From Armatimonadota bacterium (lineage in GTDB: Bacteria; Armatimonadota; Fimbriimonadia; Fimbriimonadales; Fimbriimonadaceae), in assembly GCA_023428805.1 (NCBI GenBank), contig JAEYWW010000162.1, positions 1-9,056 of the forward strand: 9,056 nucleotides of DNA, written 5' to 3'. Both the position numbers and the translations under genes were made by a program. The notes beneath the pieces are model-generated. The model saw nothing but the letters and a program-made list of their open reading frames with translations. It made no database searches and had not been told where the DNA came from. Position 1 is the first letter of the stretch. The number at the start of each line of letters is the position of its first letter. Of the stretch, positions 1 through 7,236 are shown piece by piece.

Positions 1-157
<157 letters not shown>

Positions 158-195
158 GCTTTTGGGCTCATGCAACCCCTGCGACGCGTGGCGGG

Positions 196-201
196 TAGAT
201 T
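196..201 (+). promoter_or_regulatory. -10-like TAGATT for the Ycf46-like gene (leaderless layout)
   Basis: TAGATT at 196-201, spacer CTCGTC, then GTG at 208. It has the same six-base spacing as the divergent gene, and no Shine-Dalgarno fits this start. The TAG of the hexamer is also the in-frame stop that bounds the open frame. The region between the two divergent hexamers (158-195) must hold any upstream elements for both promoters; I see no clear -35 box in it. Confidence 0.5.
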
Positions 202-207
202 CTCGTC

Positions 208-1704
208 GTGGACGCGAAGCACGAGATGGAGGTGCTGGTTCGGGCGAAATATCCAATCGTCTGGATCACAAGTTGGGAAGAGAGGCGGGTCGAGGACGCG
301 CTGAAAGAGGTCGCCGACAAGCTCGGGCGACAGCTCCACTCCTGGTCGATCACGCAGGGCATGAAGCCCGCGATCAGCAAAAACCCCGCCAAAGCCACTC
401 TCCCCGGAGAGCTTGAGGCCCTCGCGCAGGTTCACGAAGCCGCCGAATTCACGATTTTTCTGCTCAAGGACTTCCACCCATTCCTGCGCGATCCCAAGGT
501 CGTCCGTCTGCTGCGCGACCTGGCGACACGGCTTCGAAGCCGCACGCAGACCCTCTTCCTCCTCGGGCCCAGCCTCACCCTGCCTATTGAGCTGGAGAAG
601 GACATGGTGGTCATCGAGTTCCCCTTGCCCGGTCAGCCTGAAATTGAAAAGCAGTTGGAATCGGTCATCGAAGCAATCAAGGACAACGACAAGTTCGACA
701 CCAAGCTGAAACCTGCCGAACGTGAACTGATCATCCGAAGCGCCCAGGGTCTCACCAGCGACGAGATCGAGAGCGCCTTCGCCCGCAGCCTGGTCGAGCA
801 GAAGAAGCTGAGCGTGGACCAGATCATCGAAGAGAAGAAGCAGATCGTCCGCAAAACCGAAATCCTCCAGTTCTATCCCGCAACCAGCAGCATGAACGAC
901 GTAGGAGGGCATGAACTGCTCAAAGAATGGCTGACCAAGCGCACCAAGAGCTTCACCGACGCCGCCCGCGAGTTCGGCATCCCCGCCCCCAAGGGAGTAT
1001 TGATGATCGGCGTGCAAGGCTGCGGAAAATCGCTCGTCGCCAAAGCGATTTCCTCCGCCTGGAGCCTCCCGATGCTCAAGATGGATGTGGGGCGCATCTT
1101 CGGCAGCCTCGTTGGCCAGAGTGAGCAGAATATGCGCAAAGCAATCCGAATCGCGGAGAGCCTCGCACCCTGCTGCCTTTGGATTGATGAATTGGAAAAG
1201 GGCTTCGCCGGCATGAGCGGCGGCGGGGTCAGCGACAGCGGGACCACCGCACGCGTCTTCAGCACCTTTTTGACCTGGATGCAGGAGAAGACCGCCCCGG
1301 TCTTCCTGATCGCGACCGCCAACGATGTCTCGGCTCTTCCCCCAGAACTGCTTCGCAAAGGGCGATTTGACGAGATTTTCTTCATCGATCTTCCCGAGCT
1401 TGAAGAGCGCAAGGAGATCATCTCCATCCACCTCAAGAAGCGCAAACGCGACCCCAAGAAATTCAAGGTGGCCCAGGTTGCCGAGCTGACCAAGGGCTTC
1501 AGCGGAGCCGAACTTGAGCAGGTCGTCATCAGCGCCCTCAACCACGCATTCTTCGAGGACCGCGAGCTTTCGTTCAAAGACCTCGAAGAGGAATCCAAAA
1601 CCCAGGTCCCTTTGAGCGTGATGATGAAGGAGGAGATTGGAGAGCTGCGTGAGTGGGCGCGGCTGCGGGCGAGGCCGAGCGCAAAGAGGACGGGAGAAAT
1701 TTAA
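208..1704 (+). CDS. ycf46: Ycf46-like AAA+ ATPase
   Basis: A 498-residue protein, about the usual length for Ycf46. Residues 1-230 match the family's N-terminal region: YPIVWITSWEERR near the start, then LLKDFHPFL and a LPIELEKD stretch. It looks like a degenerate AAA-type domain without a Walker A. The working ATPase domain follows: Walker A GVQGCGKS at 268-275 (K274), Walker B with D327-E328, sensor-1 N372, arginine fingers R383 and R386 in LLRKGRFDE, and the FSGAELEQ helix at 431-438. It should be an active cytoplasmic ATPase, probably oligomeric. Ycf46 is best known from plastids and cyanobacteria, where a homologue is linked to inorganic carbon use; its role elsewhere is not established and no phototrophy gene is seen here. 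GTG at 208 is favoured over ATG at 226 because of the TAGATT six bases upstream. Its stop overlaps that of the convergent SDR gene. Confidence 0.9.
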   Translation: MDAKHEMEVLVRAKYPIVWITSWEERRVEDALKEVADKLGRQLHSWSITQGMKPAISKNPAKATLPGELEALAQVHEAAEFTIFLLKDFHPFLRDPKVVRLLRDLATRLRSRTQTLFLLGPSLTLPIELEKDMVVIEFPLPGQPEIEKQLESVIEAIKDNDKFDTKLKPAERELIIRSAQGLTSDEIESAFARSLVEQKKLSVDQIIEEKKQIVRKTEILQFYPATSSMNDVGGHELLKEWLTKRTKSFTDAAREFGIPAPKGVLMIGVQGCGKSLVAKAISSAWSLPMLKMDVGRIFGSLVGQSEQNMRKAIRIAESLAPCCLWIDELEKGFAGMSGGGVSDSGTTARVFSTFLTWMQEKTAPVFLIATANDVSALPPELLRKGRFDEIFFIDLPELEERKEIISIHLKKRKRDPKKFKVAQVAELTKGFSGAELEQVVISALNHAFFEDRELSFKDLEEESKTQVPLSVMMKEEIGELREWARLRARPSAKRTGEI

Positions 1705-2480
1705 GCCAATCCCCGCACAATTCCTCCATCAACCAAAAGATTCGTCCCTGTGACATAGCTCGCAGGGTGGCCGCAGAGGAAGACGACAGGCGCGGCGATC
1801 TCCGCCGCGTCCGCGAGGCGGCCCATGGGGACGAGTTTGGCTTGGTTGGCGAGGGCTTCGTCCACGGAAATCCCTTCGCGGTCAGCCTTGATGTTCGCCA
1901 AATGCACCTGCCGTTCGGTCAGAGTGTGTCCGGGGAGAACGCTGTTGACCGTGATCCCATGCGGCGCGAGTTCCGTGGCCTGAAGTCGGGTCAGCGCCAT
2001 GAGACCGCTGCGTAGGGTGCTCGAAATCGGCAGGAGGGGATTCGGCTCTTTCGCGACGAGCGAAGTGATATGGACGATCCTTCCCCACTTGCGTTCGATC
2101 ATCAACGGTGACACGCGGCGCACCATGCGGACGACATTGAGGAGGGTCGAATCAACCCCTTCGTGCCACTGCTCATCGCTCATCTCGGTCCACGACCCGG
2201 CGGGCGGTCCGCCCGTGTTCGTGACCAGAATCTGCGGTGCGCCGAGGTCGCGCTGGGTCGCATCGAGCCAATCATCAATGCTCTGGCTGTCGGTCACATC
2301 CGCCTCATACGCCCGCGCCCCGTCGCCCAGGACCTGAAGAAGCGTGGGAAAGTTGCCCGAGTTGCGGGCGCAGATCGAAACTCGGCACCCTTCTTCGACC
2401 AGGGCCTTCGCCACCGCCAACCCAATCCCCTTCGTCCCCGCCGCGACCATCGCGACCTTGCCTTCGAGTCCGAGATTCAT
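1701..2480 (-). CDS. SDR-family oxidoreductase, atypical BKR-like (no YxxxK)
   Basis: A 259-residue protein of classical SDR length and Rossmann layout. The cofactor loop is AAGTKGIG at 13-20 (the first glycine of the usual TGxxxGIG is Ala14), followed by D61-V62, NTGGPP at 88-93 in place of NNAG, a tetrad-position Asn at 115, Ser140, the PG turn at 183-184, and the C-terminal VTGTNLLVDGG. The catalytic Tyr and Lys expected at 153 and 157 are Ser and Arg. This pattern, with GGPP and an LRSGL-type helix, is typical of the beta-ketoacyl-ACP-reductase-like SDR subgroup, whose known members also lack the perfect tetrad and NAD motif. Family membership is therefore firm, but the reaction is unknown and ordinary Tyr-Lys reductase chemistry is unlikely. 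ATG at 2480 has TAAGAT six bases upstream. It is divergent from ahcY (59 bases) and convergent with the Ycf46-like gene. Confidence 0.88.
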   Translation of the reverse strand: MNLGLEGKVAMVAAGTKGIGLAVAKALVEEGCRVSICARNSGNFPTLLQVLGDGARAYEADVTDSQSIDDWLDATQRDLGAPQILVTNTGGPPAGSWTEMSDEQWHEGVDSTLLNVVRMVRRVSPLMIERKWGRIVHITSLVAKEPNPLLPISSTLRSGLMALTRLQATELAPHGITVNSVLPGHTLTERQVHLANIKADREGISVDEALANQAKLVPMGRLADAAEIAAPVVFLCGHPASYVTGTNLLVDGGIVRGLA

Positions 2481-2482
2481 GA

Positions 2483-3813
<1,331 letters not shown>

Positions 3814-3829
3814 GCGACCAACCAGAGAA

Positions 3830-3868
3830 CCTGTCGTTTGCAAGGGACGATCCCTTCTAGACGACAGG
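3830..3868. terminator. Nested hairpin between ahcY and the convergent unknown gene
   Basis: CCTGTCGT (3830-3837) pairs with ACGACAGG (3861-3868). Inside, after three weak pairs and one C-C mismatch, AAGGGA (3842-3847) pairs with TCCCTT (3851-3856) around a CGA loop. The structure lies two bases beyond the stop codon of the minus-strand gene and 24 bases past the ahcY stop, so it could end transcripts from both sides. No long U-run follows on either strand. Its inner arm GCAAGGGAC (3840-3848) is also complementary to GTCCCTTGC at 3807-3815. Confidence 0.5.
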
Positions 3869-3870
3869 CC

Positions 3871-5838
3871 TCACGGAGCGGTCTTGCCCCAGCGCATATT
3901 GACTGACTGCCCCACGGTTGATTTCCCATCCAAGAAGTAGAGTGTTGCCTGCACATGGTTGTGCGCCCATCTCCATTTTGCGTTGTTGCTCTTGTGAAAT
4001 GGATGGTAGTCGAGAACAACAGGTGTGATCCTCACTTGACCAGCCTCCAAAGAGGGTTGCGTGAATGTCTTCTGATAGAGGTCCGAGTATTCGGCTTGTG
4101 TGCCGATTGTGCTCGCATCCTTGGCCTGAACCCCTACCTTGAAGGTGACAGAAGGAGGAGTTTGCCTGAATCCGGGGGCAACTTGGCCCTCTGCCTTGGC
4201 AGTTGTTTTGATCCAGAGCGTTGGCGGTCGCACAATGTAATCCTCATCTGGAGCCAGAAACCACTCCGGCTTGGCTTCATTCATCCAAGTTCTATTCTTC
4301 GCCCAGGAAATGATGTGATTCTTGATCTTGGGACGATACTCTTCACGCATCTTCGCATCTGCCCCCATCTTGTCGAGAATTCCGTCGGTGATCGCATCTG
4401 CAGCACCAGTCACCTTCCGGCTGTATTCATGCGGGTAGGCGCTCAATGAGAGTGCCTTGTCCAAGCCCTTGACAGCAGTGTCTACAGCAGTTTCATTGGC
4501 CCCTGCCCATTTCGCCATTTGTGCGATCCCTTGGGCCAGCGCACCCGGAGCGGCAAGAATCACTGTCTGAAAGACGGAGACAATAGTCGTGAACCAAGTG
4601 TCGATCTTGCTGATGATCGCGGCTACGGTGTCTTTGAATTTCTCCCACCAGCTCTTGTCCTCGGGAGCCATAGGCGGCAGCCAGACTTTGTCGCCTGCAC
4701 CGGGGTTTGACTTTCCGATCAGCTTGGCAAAATGCTTCTTCATGTCGCCAGGAGGAGTCTTCGTCAGGACAAAGCGGTACTCGTCCCGGTCGCCGCCAAA
4801 GTAGCCCGGCTCCAGCCCGATGATTTCGGTTGTGAATGTCAGCTTTCCCGCAGGCAAAGGCTGCATCACGATCTTTTGGGCGGGAATAGTGATCGTGATT
4901 TCATTGCTCGGCAGTCCGGCAAGGTTGTTCTCCGCAGTCATGGGAACAATGCGAACGTAGACAATCTGAGCCTTTGAGCTTGGCTTGGGCAAGTTTTTCA
5001 ACGGAAGATAGAACACACCCTGTCCTCCGGTGGCTCCATCTACAAACTGCCGGGCCAGGTCGCCTTTCGGATGATCCCATATCGCCCACTCCTTGGAATA
5101 GGGAAGAGTCCGAGCCTGCATCATGATCTTGATCGGCTTCGATGACGTGCTCCAGCGGAGAGCAGCCTGAGCATGCGACTCCATGTTGGGCGTCCATGCC
5201 TTGCCCCATGCATCTGGGAATTCGCTGGTTTTGGCTATGGTTTGAACTTCCAACTGAGTGCTGCCGGCCCCAGGATCTGGCTCACCATAAAGGACGCGAA
5301 CGGGTTCCGAAGCTCCCTGGGTGGACAGAATCTGAATGAAATACGCAGGCTTCTTTCCGGTTGTGACCAGCTCGTAGTTGGCGTCGTGCTGCTTCCGCCG
5401 ATTCTTGTCAATATCTTCGATGATTTTTTGAGCGAGGGGCTGGCGTGAACGGCTGCCGAAAGTCCATGACGACGGGGTTCCCCATTTGAGAGAAGGCGCG
5501 AATCTCGCAAAATCGACCGAAAACTCCCTGCCGTTTGAAATACTGTCAAGCGGGACCATATCCACCGGAACGCCAATGCCACGCCCAGTATTTGGAGTCG
5601 GCTCGCCGCCCTTGCCCGCAGGATAGGGAGAGGCTCCACCGGACCAAACAACGGCAATCGCCCCATCGAAAGAGCCCGAAGAATTGAAGCGAAAGCTCGG
5701 CTTCCTTGTCTGGTCGCGCCAATTCTGAAATGAGTTGTCGGACCAAGTCGTGCCCGAGCGAACCTGGAGGACTCCGAGATTGGATTCTCCGCCCCGCTGC
5801 ATATCAGGAGCGAGAACAGTAAGAAAAGCGGCAAGCAT
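3871..5838 (-). CDS. Unknown 655-residue protein, Trp-rich and Cys-free, possibly secreted
   Basis: I do not recognise a family. The chain has no cysteine and about 22 tryptophans. Residues 1-10 (MLAAFLTVLA) are hydrophobic and could be a short signal peptide, but there is no basic n-region. Residues 11-370 look beta-rich, with short strands such as AYFIQIL and a stretch near 290-322 (VYVRIVPM, then LPSNEITITI) that resembles the end of a fibronectin-III-like domain. A helical middle part follows: SWWEKFKDTV, then about 407-442 with a hydrophobic run around 415-442 that could be one membrane segment or an amphipathic helix. The C-terminal 150 residues again look beta-rich (PPTLWIKTT, VQATLYFLDG). 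ATG at 5838 is the first possible start, since an in-frame TAG lies nine bases before it. TAATAG lies six bases upstream of the ATG. Base composition is lower in GC than the neighbours in sampled lines (about 50-58%). A surface or secreted role is a guess. Confidence 0.8.
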   Translation of the reverse strand: MLAAFLTVLAPDMQRGGESNLGVLQVRSGTTWSDNSFQNWRDQTRKPSFRFNSSGSFDGAIAVVWSGGASPYPAGKGGEPTPNTGRGIGVPVDMVPLDSISNGREFSVDFARFAPSLKWGTPSSWTFGSRSRQPLAQKIIEDIDKNRRKQHDANYELVTTGKKPAYFIQILSTQGASEPVRVLYGEPDPGAGSTQLEVQTIAKTSEFPDAWGKAWTPNMESHAQAALRWSTSSKPIKIMMQARTLPYSKEWAIWDHPKGDLARQFVDGATGGQGVFYLPLKNLPKPSSKAQIVYVRIVPMTAENNLAGLPSNEITITIPAQKIVMQPLPAGKLTFTTEIIGLEPGYFGGDRDEYRFVLTKTPPGDMKKHFAKLIGKSNPGAGDKVWLPPMAPEDKSWWEKFKDTVAAIISKIDTWFTTIVSVFQTVILAAPGALAQGIAQMAKWAGANETAVDTAVKGLDKALSLSAYPHEYSRKVTGAADAITDGILDKMGADAKMREEYRPKIKNHIISWAKNRTWMNEAKPEWFLAPDEDYIVRPPTLWIKTTAKAEGQVAPGFRQTPPSVTFKVGVQAKDASTIGTQAEYSDLYQKTFTQPSLEAGQVRITPVVLDYHPFHKSNNAKWRWAHNHVQATLYFLDGKSTVGQSVNMRWGKTAP

Positions 5839-5844
5839 GGTGAA

Positions 5845-5850
5845 CTATTA
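5845..5850 (-). promoter_or_regulatory. -10-like TAATAG for the unknown gene (leaderless layout)
   Basis: On the minus strand TAATAG, spacer TTCACC, then ATG at 5838. The last base departs from TAnnnT, but the spacing equals that of the other genes. A T6 run on the same strand (5865-5870) lies upstream. It may be part of this AT-rich promoter region, since no hairpin precedes it that would make it a terminator of the aminotransferase gene. Confidence 0.35.
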
Positions 5851-5885
5851 CCATGCCTGCGCTTAAAAAACTCTCTTGAATATGT

Positions 5886-7142
5886 CTAGATGGCCAACTC
5901 GGCCAAAATCTCCGCCGTCTCCTGAACCGCTTCGCGGAATGTCGCCGCCGCCCAGGCCGCCTGCTCTTCGGTGATGATCAAAGGCGGCTCGAAGCGGATG
6001 ATGCGGGGATTGTTGAGCGTGTACGCGGCGACCAGGCCCCGCTTGACCATCTGGGCGATGGCGAGTTCCCCGACTTCGTCCATCGCAAACTCCACGCCGA
6101 TCATCAGCCCCCGCCCGCGCACTTCGGCAATCAGATCCAGCCCTTCACCCGCGGCCTTCAACCCATCCTTGAGCAGCGCCCCCACCGAAGCTGAGCGTTC
6201 CACCAAACCTTCGGCCTCGATCACCTGAATCGTCGCCAATCCCGCCGCGCAGGCGAGCGGATTGCCGCCGAAAGTGGAGGTGTGGAGCAATGGGTTCTTG
6301 CTGAAAACCCTCTCCCAAATCGCCGCCGTACCCATCGTCGCGCCGATCGGCATCACGCCGCCGCCGAGGCACTTCGCAAGAGTCATGATGTCCGGCGCCA
6401 CGCCCTCGTGGTCGCACCCGAACATCTTCCCAGTTCTTCCAAAGCCCGTCTGGACCTCATCGAAAATCAGCAAGGCTCCCACGCGGTCGCAGGCTTCGCG
6501 CAACGATCTCAAATAGCCGTCGGGAGGAATGTGGATTCCACCTTCACCCTGGATCGGTTCGACGATGATCGCAGCGGTCTGATCGTCAATCGCATTTGCC
6601 GCCGCCGCTGAATCCCCGTAGTCAATGAACTCCACTCCCGGCATCAGAGGAGCAAAGGCATCGGCGTACTTCTGCCGTCCCATGACAGAAAGCGCACCGA
6701 TGGTCTTGCCGTGGAACCCTCCCTTGGTCGAGATGAACTTGTGACGGCCCGTCGCGGCTTTGGCGAACTTGATCGCCGCCTCCACCGCCTCCGCACCCGA
6801 GTTGGAGAAGAAGGTGTACTGAAGCGGATCGGGAGCGATGCTCGCAAGCTCGGTGGCCAGGTCAGCCTGACCCTGACTGAAGAAGGTCTTGCCCGAAAGC
6901 GGCATTCGGTCGAGCTGATTCTTGACTGCTTCAACCACTCGCGGATGCCGATGTCCCAGCGAGAACACGCCATATCCGCCCAGGCAGTCGAGGTACCGCT
7001 TGCCATCCTGATCGGTGATGAAGCATCCCTCCGCCTCGATTTCCAATCCAAATCCCGCAAAGTTCATCAACCTCGCCAGATAGGGGTTCACATGGTCGCT
7101 GTACTTCTGAACTGCAGCCGCAAGCTGGGCATCGCCGGACAT
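5886..7142 (-). CDS. Class III PLP aminotransferase, PatA/YgjG-like (putrescine/ornithine type)
   Basis: A 418-residue fold-type I, class III transaminase, moving an omega-amino group to a 2-oxo acid with pyridoxal phosphate. Numbered from ATG 7142: NSGAEA at 114-119 binds the cofactor phosphate, FHGKT supplies the ring-stacking segment, D228-E229-V230-Q231 contacts the pyridine nitrogen, and K257 in LAKCLGGG is the Schiff-base lysine. All are intact. The LGGGVMPIGAT and HTSTFGGNPLACAAG segments and the C-terminal TLNNPRIIRFEPPL closely resemble E. coli PatA (YgjG), so putrescine or another diamine is the best guess; ornithine or acetylornithine remain possible. No polyamine gene lies nearby to settle it. 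The frame runs back to an ATG at 7220 with an AGGA before it, but that ATG lies inside a perfect hairpin and adds a non-homologous 26 residues. ATG 7142 fits the family and has CATAAT six bases upstream. Confidence 0.92.
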   Translation of the reverse strand: MSGDAQLAAAVQKYSDHVNPYLARLMNFAGFGLEIEAEGCFITDQDGKRYLDCLGGYGVFSLGHRHPRVVEAVKNQLDRMPLSGKTFFSQGQADLATELASIAPDPLQYTFFSNSGAEAVEAAIKFAKAATGRHKFISTKGGFHGKTIGALSVMGRQKYADAFAPLMPGVEFIDYGDSAAAANAIDDQTAAIIVEPIQGEGGIHIPPDGYLRSLREACDRVGALLIFDEVQTGFGRTGKMFGCDHEGVAPDIMTLAKCLGGGVMPIGATMGTAAIWERVFSKNPLLHTSTFGGNPLACAAGLATIQVIEAEGLVERSASVGALLKDGLKAAGEGLDLIAEVRGRGLMIGVEFAMDEVGELAIAQMVKRGLVAAYTLNNPRIIRFEPPLIITEEQAAWAAATFREAVQETAEILAELAI

Positions 7143-7148
7143 GATCCA

Positions 7149-7154
7149 ATTATG
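7149..7154 (-). promoter_or_regulatory. -10-like CATAAT for the aminotransferase (leaderless layout)
   Basis: On the minus strand CATAAT (5 of 6 to TATAAT), spacer TGGATC, then ATG at 7142. A TTGGTT 19 bases upstream is a poor -35 candidate. The palindrome at 7155-7172 touches its upstream edge. Confidence 0.5.
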
Positions 7155-7172
7155 AGGCGTATTTTCACGCCT
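7155..7172. promoter_or_regulatory. Operator-like palindrome upstream of the aminotransferase -10
   Basis: AGGCGT (7155-7160), six bases (ATTTTC), ACGCCT (7167-7172): perfect 6-bp arms. It directly abuts the CATAAT hexamer and fills the -35/-10 spacer, where a repressor or a spacer-binding activator could act. No regulator gene is visible in the window. Confidence 0.35.
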
Positions 7173-7191
7173 AAACCAATACAGTCCGCGA

Positions 7192-7227
7192 AATTGGGAT
7201 GCGCTCAACCATGACCGCATCCCAATT
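7192..7227 (-). terminator. Perfect 12-bp hairpin after the C11 peptidase gene
   Basis: AATTGGGATGCG (7192-7203) and CGCATCCCAATT (7216-7227) are perfect inverted repeats around a 12-base loop. The hairpin begins nine bases after the stop of the upstream minus-strand gene and ends about 50 bases before the aminotransferase start. That suits a terminator or mRNA end that separates the two genes. The minus-strand sequence after the stem has only a few T residues, so termination strength is uncertain. Confidence 0.45.
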
Positions 7228-7236
7228 CCTGGGTTT

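Noticed and set aside
873..1598. Long open frame of 241 codons antisense to the Ycf46-like gene
   Set aside because: The translation is Ser/Arg-rich low-complexity sequence and it lies opposite the conserved AAA+ domain; it is a shadow of high-GC codon use.
5235..5834. A 199-codon frame on the same strand as the unknown 655-residue gene
   Set aside because: It is a frame-shifted shadow: the 655-codon frame is intact over the same stretch and starts with a plausible promoter layout.
5851..5885. Intrinsic terminator of the aminotransferase gene at the T6 run
   Set aside because: No stem-loop precedes the T-run on the minus strand; it is more likely part of the AT-rich promoter of the next gene.
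6711..7214. A 167-codon plus-strand frame opposite the aminotransferase
   Set aside because: It lies antisense to the conserved PLP-binding region and its translation matches no family I know.
7143..7220. Longer start for the aminotransferase at ATG 7220, with AGGA seven to eight bases upstream
   Set aside because: The start lies inside a perfect 12-bp hairpin, the extra 26 residues are not typical of the family, and ATG 7142 has the shared promoter spacing.
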